From an uncultured Flavobacterium sp. (lineage in GTDB: Bacteria; Bacteroidota; Bacteroidia; Flavobacteriales; Flavobacteriaceae): a stretch of 6,119 nucleotides of DNA. Positions within the stretch are counted from its first letter, which is position 1; each line of letters opens with the position of its first letter. The position numbers and the translations under genes were made by a program. The stretch is from contig CAMPIZ010000113.1 of NCBI GenBank assembly GCA_946886675.1, positions 1 through 6,119 of the forward strand, given 5' to 3'. Positions 1 through 6,119 of the stretch are shown here, in pieces. The notes beneath the pieces were generated by a model that saw only the letters and a program-made list of their open reading frames with translations, did not search any database and was not told the origin of the DNA.

Positions 1-531
1 AAATATTATTTGGTTAGCAAATCAGAAGAAGATTTGCATAAGAGGTATAAGTCATATTTTGGGAATATAAATAATCTTAAACTTACTCGTACAGATATAA
101 TAAACGATAAAAAAAGTTTAAAATTTACAGAAGACATAAGCCTGGAAGCAGAAGACTATTGCAGTACAAGCGGAAACAGGATCATGTTTGTTGTTAATGC
201 ATTTAATCAGTATGACAATGTACCACAGCGATATAGAAAAAGGATCAATCCTTTTGAAGTAGACCGTGGCTTCCATGATTTTGATGAAGTTGTGATTAAT
301 CTGCCGGAAGGTTTTGAGATAGAGGCGGTTCCGCAACCAGTAGAAATAAAAGAAAAGTTTGGTGAATACAAGGTAGAATGTACAGTAGTGAGCCCTTCAC
401 AGTTATTATATAAACGTACACTTATTACTAATAGCGGACTGTTTGAAAAAGATGATTATGAACTCTACAGGCAGTTTCGGGAAAAAATAGCAAGAAACGA
501 TAACAGTAAAGTTGTACTTGTAAAAAAGTAA
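1..531 (+). CDS. DUF3857-family (transglutaminase-like) protein, C-terminal part only
   Basis: Partial gene: the frame is open from base 1 and ends at TAA 529-531, giving 176 visible residues. The TTG at 10 could serve as a start only formally, because coding-like sequence continues to the window edge. The visible part aligns with the C-terminal domain (DUF3858-like) of the two complete proteins downstream. It shares an NPF-containing stretch (residues about 82-90), then a [I/L]PEGF/Y..E..P.PV segment (about 101-114) and a closing VVLVKK end. Between these it diverges strongly from the other two, with an INPFEVDRGFHDFD stretch in place of their ENPFK.D.R.YPIDF. It is therefore a third, older or differently specialised paralog rather than a recent copy. 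Its N-terminal DUF3857 and transglutaminase-like core lie outside the window, so its catalytic status cannot be judged. It is probably exported, by inference from its paralogs. Twenty bases separate it from the next gene, and co-transcription is likely. Confidence 0.85.
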   Translation, partial: KYYLVSKSEEDLHKRYKSYFGNINNLKLTRTDIINDKKSLKFTEDISLEAEDYCSTSGNRIMFVVNAFNQYDNVPQRYRKRINPFEVDRGFHDFDEVVINLPEGFEIEAVPQPVEIKEKFGEYKVECTVVSPSQLLYKRTLITNSGLFEKDDYELYRQFREKIARNDNSKVVLVKK

Positions 532-551
532 ATTACCAAAAATAACCAATC

Positions 552-2567
552 ATGAAATTAGCTAACCTTATTATTATTTTCTTTATCTCAATGCTCACAT
601 TACAGGCACAAGAATATGAGCTTGGTGAGGTAACAAAGCAAGAACTTGAACAAAAAACACATGCTACAGACCCTGCTGCGCCCGCCGCAATTTTGTTTAG
701 TAAAGGTGTAACATACATGGCTCTTTCGGAAAGGGACGGATTTACACTCGTTACAGAGGTTGAGATGAAAATAAAAATATATACAAAAGAAGGTTATGAA
801 TGGGCCAATAAAATTATACCCTATTATTATTCCGATCAGGAAAAGGAAACCGTTGATGTTTCAAAAGCGGTAACTTATAATCTGGTAAATGGAAAAATAG
901 AAAAAACCAAACTTAGAAATGAGGGTGAATTTGTTGAAGAAGTTAATCGTTTCTGGAAACAGAAAAAGATAGTAATGCCCGATGTTAAAGAAGGAAGTAT
1001 TGTGGAATTTAGATATGAGATAAGATCTCCTTTTATCCATGTATTTCCCGATTGGGAATTTCAGGAAGTAATACCGGTAGATTACTCTGAATTTGCAACC
1101 AGAATACCGGAATATTTTGTTTATAATCCTGTTTTCAGGGGTTATTTAATACCTAAAGTAGAAAATACAGTAGCTAACAAAACATATAGTTATACTTCAA
1201 AGGAGAGGTCTCAGCAAGGTGGGTTAACTGCTACAAGAACTTCATTCACAAATAAATCTTTAGACTATCTGGAAACTTTAACCACTTACAAGCTTGAAAA
1301 GATACCGGCACTAAAAGAAGAACGTTTTGTAAATAACATTGGTAACTATACAAGCAGTATAGAGCACGAGCTTACAATGACAAAATATCCTGACCAGCCT
1401 GTAAAATCTTATTCCCATACATGGGAAGATGTTGCAAAAACTATATATGAATATGACGACTTTGGCCCTGAACTAAAAAGAACCGGGTATTTTGAAGACG
1501 ATATAGATGCTCTTATCTCAGGTAAAAATGAGGCTGGTGAAAAAATGGTAATCATTTATGAATATGTAAAAAACAGGATGAACTGGAATAGCTATTTTGG
1601 GTATTCATGTCATGATGGTGTAAGAAAAGCATATAATTCTAAAACGGGTAATGTAGCAGAAATTAATCTTATGCTAACAGCCATGCTTCGCTATGCAGGG
1701 CTCGAGGCCAATCCGGTATTAGTAAGTACAAGGTCTAACAAGATTGCCCTTTTCCCAAACAGGACAGCCTTTAATTATGTTGTATGTGCGGTAGAATCTA
1801 GTGATGGAGTAATACTTCTTGATGCGACCTCAAAATCGGCATTGCCAAATATAATGCCTGTAAGGGCACTTAACTGGGTTGGTAGGCTTATTAAAAAGGA
1901 CGGAACCTCTGTTTCTATAGATCTTATGCCTCATAGCAGCTCCAGGGAAATTATTTCTATAGTGGCAGAAATAGATGAAGAAGGTAAGGTTACAGGAAAA
2001 GCGCGCGACCAGTTCTTTGATTATAATGCTTATACTTTTAGGGAAAGCTATTCTGGTATGAGTGAAGACAATTATCTGGAATATCTTGAGAAAAAGCATG
2101 AAGGTATTGAAGTAAGTGATTTTACAGTAAGTAAAGATGATATGGTAAAGCCAGTTATAGAGGAGTATAGCTTTTCTCACAATAACCTTAGTGATGTTAT
2201 TGGAGATAAAATATATATAAACCCGCTGCTTTTTTTGACACAGAAAGAAAATCCTTTTAAACAGGATAAAAGAGAGTACCCAATAGATTTTGCATATCCG
2301 TTTCAGGATAAGTATATGGTAAACATTGTAATACCTGAAGGCTATACTGTTGAATCGATTCCTGAGCCGGTAGCAATTACAATGGAGCAGAATATTGGCA
2401 GCTTTAAATTTAACATTCAGGCAGGAGAAAATAACATTCAGCTTATGGCAATTATGGATATGAACTATGCTAATATACCCCCCGATTATTATGCTACTAT
2501 AAAAGACTTCTTTCAGAAAATGATAGAAAAACAAAATGAAAACATAGTTCTTACAAGAAAGATATAA
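552..2567 (+). CDS. Secreted DUF3857 / transglutaminase-like protein (copy A), catalytic residues not conserved
   Basis: 671 residues, complete. The ATG at 552 gives a good Sec signal peptide: Lys2, a hydrophobic run from about 5 to 17, and likely cleavage after Ala19 before Gln20. Export to the periplasm or cell surface is expected. There is no lipobox and no C-terminal sorting domain. Domains in order: DUF3857-like beta-rich region about 50-215 (with PDVKEGS.VEF.Y at 143-155), transglutaminase-like core about 290-430, and DUF3858-like C-terminal domain about 465-671. In the core, the pattern GxC...LLR..GIPAR appears as G366-N-V368...M378-L-R..G383-L-E-A. Val368 therefore sits where the catalytic Cys should be, and FNY at 407-409 replaces the HxW of the catalytic His. 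The Asp is kept (LLDAT, Asp424). This suggests a non-catalytic, binding or structural role (inference). The substrate or partner is unknown. No clear ribosome binding site precedes the start, as is usual in Bacteroidota. The next gene starts 1 nt after the stop. Confidence 0.9.
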   Translation: MKLANLIIIFFISMLTLQAQEYELGEVTKQELEQKTHATDPAAPAAILFSKGVTYMALSERDGFTLVTEVEMKIKIYTKEGYEWANKIIPYYYSDQEKETVDVSKAVTYNLVNGKIEKTKLRNEGEFVEEVNRFWKQKKIVMPDVKEGSIVEFRYEIRSPFIHVFPDWEFQEVIPVDYSEFATRIPEYFVYNPVFRGYLIPKVENTVANKTYSYTSKERSQQGGLTATRTSFTNKSLDYLETLTTYKLEKIPALKEERFVNNIGNYTSSIEHELTMTKYPDQPVKSYSHTWEDVAKTIYEYDDFGPELKRTGYFEDDIDALISGKNEAGEKMVIIYEYVKNRMNWNSYFGYSCHDGVRKAYNSKTGNVAEINLMLTAMLRYAGLEANPVLVSTRSNKIALFPNRTAFNYVVCAVESSDGVILLDATSKSALPNIMPVRALNWVGRLIKKDGTSVSIDLMPHSSSREIISIVAEIDEEGKVTGKARDQFFDYNAYTFRESYSGMSEDNYLEYLEKKHEGIEVSDFTVSKDDMVKPVIEEYSFSHNNLSDVIGDKIYINPLLFLTQKENPFKQDKREYPIDFAYPFQDKYMVNIVIPEGYTVESIPEPVAITMEQNIGSFKFNIQAGENNIQLMAIMDMNYANIPPDYYATIKDFFQKMIEKQNENIVLTRKI

Positions 2568-2568
2568 T

Positions 2569-4548
2569 ATGAAAGTAAAGTTTTTAGCAGCAATGCTGTT
2601 ATTATCTCTGACCCTGTTTGCTCAGGATTTTGAATTGGGAAAGGTGTCGGAAAAAGAACTTTTACAAAGCGTTCACCCCCTCGATCCGGAAGCTCCTGCT
2701 GCCATACTTTCCAAAAAAGGAAATTCTTATTTTGATATAGAGGCGGGTAGCTGGATATTGATTACTGAGGTAGAGGTAAGGACAAAAATATATAATAAAG
2801 AAGGATATAAATATGCAACTGTTTCGGTTCCTTATTATGCGCCAAAAGGGCGGGGTGAAAGAGTAATTTTCTCGGATGCTGCTACTTATAATATTGTAAA
2901 TGGTAAGATAGAAAAGACTAATCTTAAAGAAGAGGGAAAATTTACAGAAGAAGTAACCAATAAGATCAGGCGAAGTAAAATAGCCTTGCCTAATGTAAAA
3001 GAAGGTAGTGTTGTAGAATATAAATATGTAATTAAATCGCCTTACATTCATACGTTTCCGGAGTGGTTTTTTCAATATAAAATACCTGCAGACAGAGTAG
3101 AATATAATGTCAACATTCCACAACTTTTCGCTTACAACAGGATACTAAACTCTTATTTTGATATACAGGAAAGTGACAAAGAAGGAAAACGTACAGCGGG
3201 TGCAGGGGTTAACAGAATATTATTTCATGAAATACAAAAAAAATATTTTGTTGAAAATGTTCCTGCTTTTAAAAGTGAGGACCATATAGACAACCCGGAA
3301 AATTACATGGCTTTTGTAAAGCACGAACTTGCCGCTGCCCGTGACATGGACGGGGTTGAAAAACAATATGCCACAGACTGGAAATCTGTAGTAAAATCTA
3401 TTTATGAAGATGATAGTTTTGGAAATGAACTTGACAAAGCATCCTATTTTAAAGAAGATTTGCACGCACTGTTAGCAGGAATTACAGATGAGAAGGAAAA
3501 ACTTGAAGTAATCTTTAACTATATTAAAAACCGTATGGCCTGGAATGGCTACTATGGTTATGAGTGCAGGGATAATATTAGGAAAGCTTATGATATGAAG
3601 TCGGGTAATATAGGCGAAATAAACCTTATGCTGATTGCAATGCTTAAAGAGGCCGGCCTGCAGGCAAACCCTGTATTGTTAAGTACAAAAGATAACGGAG
3701 AGGTGTCTTATGTGAGCAGAAACTCTTTTAATTATGTAATTGCAGGTGTATCGATCGAAAATGAGATCATTTTATTAGATGCAAGTAATAAATATGCAAA
3801 ACCGGGAATATTGCCTGTAAGAGCATTAAACGGAAAAGGAAGGCTTATTAAAGAAGATTTTACTTCGCAGGAAGTTGAACTTTTACCACTTGACAATTCT
3901 AAGGGAAGTGTTGTGATAATGGCCACACTTACCGAAAACGGTAATTTAGATGGAGCTATTAAAGCAAGGTACCATGATTATAATGCTATGCGTGAGGCTG
4001 GGCAGTATAATGATAAGGGAGAGGAAAATTATATAAAGCACCTGGAGAATGAATTAAACAAAATTGAAATAGGTTCTTTCGAATTTAAAAATGAAGAACT
4101 GGTTGAAAAGGAGTTCGAATTTACAGGGAAAAATGTATGTGATATTATTGGTGATAAAATTTATATTCCGCCTATGTTGTTCTATACTTCAACAGAAAAT
4201 CCTTTTAAGGAAGACAACCGCCGTTATCCTATTGATTTTATTTATCCGGCACAGGAGCGTTACACATTTTTTATAACTATTCCTGAAGGATTCACGGTAG
4301 AATCTCTGCCATCTCCTGTGCGTTTGGCTACTTTAGAAAATATAGGTACTTTTAGTTTTAATATTGCTCATGAGGAAAACCGCATCCAGATTATGGTAAA
4401 TCATGCGGTAAATTATGCGAAGGTAGGGCCTGAATATTATTCACGCCTGAAAGATTTTTATACTAGTATAATTAATAAGCAGTCAGAAAAAATTGTATTA
4501 AAAAAAAGTATAGCAAATGAATATCAGAAACGCACAGCAGGAGGTTGA
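2569..4548 (+). CDS. Secreted DUF3857 / transglutaminase-like protein (copy B), catalytic residues not conserved, extended C-terminus
   Basis: 659 residues, a full-length paralog of the preceding gene, collinear throughout. The ATG at 2569 lies 1 nt after the upstream stop, suggesting translational coupling. The signal peptide is residues 1-18 (Lys2 and Lys4, a Leu-rich core, likely cleavage at Ala18|Gln19). The DUF3857-like region covers about 50-200 (PNVKEGSVVEYKY at 141-153), the transglutaminase-like core about 270-410, and the DUF3858-like domain about 445-645. The catalytic Cys position is Ile348 (GNIGEINLML), the His motif is replaced by FNY at 387-389, and the Asp is kept as Asp404 (ILLDAS). 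As in copy A, it is predicted to be exported and enzymatically inactive as a transglutaminase or protease. Relatives here end at about IVLxxK, but this frame adds some 11 residues (ANEYQKRTAGG) and runs 32 nt into the next gene. An 8-A tract at 4500-4507 is the likely cause, so the true or ancestral stop may be earlier. Function unknown. Confidence 0.88.
   Translation: MKVKFLAAMLLLSLTLFAQDFELGKVSEKELLQSVHPLDPEAPAAILSKKGNSYFDIEAGSWILITEVEVRTKIYNKEGYKYATVSVPYYAPKGRGERVIFSDAATYNIVNGKIEKTNLKEEGKFTEEVTNKIRRSKIALPNVKEGSVVEYKYVIKSPYIHTFPEWFFQYKIPADRVEYNVNIPQLFAYNRILNSYFDIQESDKEGKRTAGAGVNRILFHEIQKKYFVENVPAFKSEDHIDNPENYMAFVKHELAAARDMDGVEKQYATDWKSVVKSIYEDDSFGNELDKASYFKEDLHALLAGITDEKEKLEVIFNYIKNRMAWNGYYGYECRDNIRKAYDMKSGNIGEINLMLIAMLKEAGLQANPVLLSTKDNGEVSYVSRNSFNYVIAGVSIENEIILLDASNKYAKPGILPVRALNGKGRLIKEDFTSQEVELLPLDNSKGSVVIMATLTENGNLDGAIKARYHDYNAMREAGQYNDKGEENYIKHLENELNKIEIGSFEFKNEELVEKEFEFTGKNVCDIIGDKIYIPPMLFYTSTENPFKEDNRRYPIDFIYPAQERYTFFITIPEGFTVESLPSPVRLATLENIGTFSFNIAHEENRIQIMVNHAVNYAKVGPEYYSRLKDFYTSIINKQSEKIVLKKSIANEYQKRTAGG
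4500..4507 (+). repeat. 8-A homopolymer tract at the end of copy B, possible slippage site
   Basis: Eight consecutive A residues span the codons TTA AAA AAA A. In the annotated frame the gene reads on to TGA 4546-4548. With one A fewer, the reading becomes L-K-K-V and stops at TAG 4511-4513, which matches the C-terminal ends of the paralogs. With one A more, or a -1 ribosomal shift on A_AAA_AAA, it stops at TGA 4518-4520, giving an ATGA overlap with the mazG start. The tract could be a recent indel, a site of transcriptional or translational slippage, or an assembly error. The sequence alone does not decide between these. Confidence 0.5.
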
Positions 4549-4843
4549 TAACTGGATAAAAGAGCACGGGGTACGCTATTTTAATGAACTTACTAATATG
4601 GCTCAGCTTACAGAAGAAGTAGGTGAAGTAGCCAGAATTATAGCCCGCCGTTATGGAGAACAGAGTGAGAAGGAGAGCGACAAAAATAAGGATTTAGGTG
4701 AAGAGTTGGCAGATGTTGTTTTTGTAGTGCTTTGTCTTGCTAACCAGACAGGAGTGGATTTGCAGGCTTCTTTTGATAAAAAAATGGAACTGAAATCCAA
4801 GCGTGATCATGACCGCCATCATAATAATGAGAAGCTAAAGTAA
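4517..4843 (+). CDS. MazG-type nucleotide pyrophosphohydrolase (YpjD-like)
   Basis: 108 residues, a complete single-domain all-alpha NTP pyrophosphohydrolase. The family hydrolyses nucleoside triphosphates to the monophosphate and pyrophosphate, usually to clear damaged or non-canonical nucleotides. It acts in the cytoplasm, normally as a dimer or tetramer. The Mg-binding signature EExxE...ExxD is intact: Glu33-Glu34-x-x-Glu37, then Glu63-x-x-Asp66, a 25-residue spacing within the family range. The LTEEVGEVAR segment, the following RRYGE, and the closing KRD.DR resemble what I remember of Bacillus subtilis YpjD. The protein ends in a charged, His-containing tail (HDRHHNNEKLK). The ATG at 4517 is the earliest possible start because an in-frame TAG lies at 4511-4513. 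It overlaps the annotated end of the preceding gene by 32 nt in another frame, and aroA follows after 10 nt. Its substrate preference cannot be read from the sequence. It is not a MazF toxin or MazE antitoxin. Confidence 0.93.
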   Translation: MNIRNAQQEVDNWIKEHGVRYFNELTNMAQLTEEVGEVARIIARRYGEQSEKESDKNKDLGEELADVVFVVLCLANQTGVDLQASFDKKMELKSKRDHDRHHNNEKLK

Positions 4844-4853
4844 TAAATGCATA

Positions 4854-6077
4854 ATGGATTTACTGCTTAAACCATCTGTTTTAAAACAGTCCTGCCATAT
4901 TTCAATTTCAGGCAGTAAATCTGAAACCAATAGGCTTTTACTGCTTAAAGCTTTATATCCTGAAATTTCTATAGAAAATATTTCCGATTCAGATGATGCT
5001 GATGTTATGAAGCATGCTCTTGCCAGTGGTAATGATACAATTGATGTACATCATGCAGGCACCGCCATGCGTTTTCTTACGGCTTATTTTGCCACTCAGC
5101 CTAACAGAGAGATTATACTCACAGGTTCGGAACGGATGAAGCAGCGCCCTATTAAAATTTTAGTAGAGGCTTTAAGAAGTTTAGGAGCTAAAATTGAATA
5201 TGTAGCGAATGTAGGCTATCCGCCGCTTAAAATTAAAGGTGTAAACATACAGCATAACGAAGTGTCGGTTAATGCGAATGTAAGCAGCCAGTACATTACT
5301 GCTTTACTGCTCATAGGAGCTTCCTTTAAAAATGGACTAACAATAAAGCTTGAAGGGGACATAACATCACAGCCTTATATTAATATGACTACAGATCTTT
5401 TACAGCAGGTTGGTATTACTGTGAAAAAAGGAGGAGGCCATATTACAGTAAGTACGGCAAAAGTGTTGAAGCCTGTTACTATAACGGTAGAAAGTGACTG
5501 GAGCAGTGCCTCCTATTATTACTCATTAGTAGCTTTGGCTAAAGAAAGTACTGAAGTTTCATTATCATTTTATAAAAAAAACAGTCTTCAGGGAGATAGC
5601 GCCCTAATTGATATATACAGGCAGCTTGGCGTTGAAACAGTTTTTGAGGGGAATACTATAACACTGATAAAAACTAACAGCATACCAGAAGCAATAAACC
5701 TTGACTTAAACAACACGCCGGATATTGCCCAGACAGTAGCGGTTACCTGCTTTGGTTTAGGAGTGGAATGTACACTTACCGGACTTCATACCCTAAAAAT
5801 AAAAGAAACCGACAGGCTTGAAGCTCTAAGAAATGAGCTTAGCAAACTTGGAGCAGAAGTAGCTGTTACAGAGGATTCGCTGAAATTACTCCCCGCATCG
5901 GATATAAAACCGGACGTTGCTATAGAAACTTATAATGATCACAGAATGGCTATGGCTTTTGCGCCGCTGGCATTAAAAACTTCAATTATAATAAAAAATG
6001 CGGAAGTGGTTTCAAAATCATACCCCTCTTTCTGGAAGGACTTCAATGAGGCCGGAATAGTTTCAAAAGAGCTGTAA
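4854..6077 (+). CDS. aroA: 3-phosphoshikimate 1-carboxyvinyltransferase (EPSP synthase)
   Basis: 407 residues, complete. The enzyme transfers the enolpyruvyl group of phosphoenolpyruvate to shikimate-3-phosphate, step six of the shikimate pathway to chorismate and the aromatic amino acids; it is cytoplasmic. Family motifs are present in order: GSKSETNR with Lys22, Ser23 and Arg27; HAGTAMR at 67-73 (PEP loop); RMKQRPI at 94-100; SSQY at 144-147 (shikimate-3-phosphate binding); SDWSSAS at 214-220; TPDIAQT with Asp290 at the expected catalytic position; KETDRLEAL with Glu318 and Arg321; NDHRMAM with Arg364; and SKSYPSF with Lys388. It is shorter than the E. coli enzyme (427): about 27 residues are absent between the first two motifs. 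The residue after GTAMR is Phe74, where E. coli has Pro101. Both look lineage-typical rather than damage. The ATG at 4854 places GSKS at the same residue numbers as in E. coli. No Shine-Dalgarno sequence is visible. The gene follows mazG by 10 nt. Confidence 0.97.
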   Translation: MDLLLKPSVLKQSCHISISGSKSETNRLLLLKALYPEISIENISDSDDADVMKHALASGNDTIDVHHAGTAMRFLTAYFATQPNREIILTGSERMKQRPIKILVEALRSLGAKIEYVANVGYPPLKIKGVNIQHNEVSVNANVSSQYITALLLIGASFKNGLTIKLEGDITSQPYINMTTDLLQQVGITVKKGGGHITVSTAKVLKPVTITVESDWSSASYYYSLVALAKESTEVSLSFYKKNSLQGDSALIDIYRQLGVETVFEGNTITLIKTNSIPEAINLDLNNTPDIAQTVAVTCFGLGVECTLTGLHTLKIKETDRLEALRNELSKLGAEVAVTEDSLKLLPASDIKPDVAIETYNDHRMAMAFAPLALKTSIIIKNAEVVSKSYPSFWKDFNEAGIVSKEL

Positions 6078-6119
6078 ATATGCGGGTTGGCCTATCTATA
6101 AAATAAATAAATAGTAAAA
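6078..6119. other. Short AT-rich stretch after aroA, nothing recognised
   Basis: Forty-two bases remain after the aroA stop. They contain repeated TAAA/TAAATAA words but no stem-loop with a T-run, no Bacteroidota-type promoter (TTTG ... TAnnTTTG), and only a 9-codon frame including its stop, starting at 6080. Whether transcription continues into a further gene cannot be judged from here. Confidence 0.5.

Noticed and set aside
10..12. TTG as the start codon of the first gene
   Set aside because: The frame is open to base 1 and the encoded part is only the C-terminal domain of a family of about 650 residues, so the real start is outside the window.
1830..2534. 234-codon open frame on the minus strand inside copy A
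   Set aside because: It lies wholly antisense to a well-supported gene, has a low-complexity Phe/Ile/Tyr/Cys-rich composition expected from the reverse of AT-rich coding DNA, and shows no recognisable motif.
2662..3123. 153-codon open frame on the minus strand inside copy B
   Set aside because: Antisense shadow of the coding frame, with the same Phe/Ile/Tyr-rich composition and no domain. The smaller minus-strand frames at 118-336, 533-718, 3220-3465 and 3732-3926 were rejected for the same reason.
4091..4276. 61-codon plus-strand open frame inside copy B
   Set aside because: It is an out-of-frame reading of the conserved C-terminal domain of copy B and has no independent support.
4517..4843. 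Toxin-antitoxin interpretation of the small gene because of the MazG name
   Set aside because: The EExxE...ExxD signature identifies a pyrophosphohydrolase. No mazE or mazF partner is present and the neighbours are housekeeping or exported-protein genes.
6080..6106. ATG-initiated micro-frame (8 residues) after aroA
   Set aside because: Too short, with no ribosome binding site or family resemblance. Such frames are expected by chance.
1..6119. Mobile element, CRISPR array, tRNA/rRNA, phage or defence island
   Set aside because: No inverted terminal repeats, transposase or integrase motifs, spaced direct repeats or cloverleaf structures were seen. The window is continuous coding sequence on one strand with uniform base use.

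Overview
The window looks like a chromosomal segment from a Flavobacteriaceae-type member of the Bacteroidota. The support is: AT-rich DNA; signal peptides ending in A|Q; A-rich start regions with no clear Shine-Dalgarno sequence; tandem DUF3857/transglutaminase-like secreted proteins; and a short AroA with the HAGTAMRF motif I associate with this group. The family assignments come from recognised motifs and remembered relatives, not from a database search.

Layout: all five genes are on the + strand with almost no space between them. (1) Positions 1-531 hold the C-terminal end of a DUF3857-family protein whose start lies left of the window. (2) 552-2567 and (3) 2569-4548 are two full-length, clearly paralogous secreted DUF3857/transglutaminase-like proteins, separated by 1 nt. 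(4) 4517-4843 is a small MazG-type nucleotide pyrophosphohydrolase whose start lies inside the end of gene 3. (5) 4854-6077 is aroA, the sixth enzyme of the shikimate pathway. The last 42 bases are AT-rich and hold no recognisable gene or terminator. Gaps of 20, 1, -32 and 10 nt, with no promoter or terminator seen between genes, suggest one transcript.

How the genes fit together: the two complete DUF3857 proteins should be exported and keep the transglutaminase-like fold. Both lack the catalytic Cys and His at the aligned positions, so they look like non-catalytic paralogs. MazG (hydrolysis of nucleoside triphosphates) and AroA (aromatic amino acid and chorismate synthesis) are cytoplasmic housekeeping enzymes. 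The sequence shows no biochemical link between these and the exported proteins, and the operon may simply be a stable lineage arrangement.

The most notable local detail is an 8-A tract at 4500-4507 at the end of gene 3. The annotated frame reads past the family's usual C-terminus and 32 nt into mazG. A one-base slip in either direction would end gene 3 right at the mazG start. I saw no convincing novel system, mobile element, CRISPR array or RNA gene.
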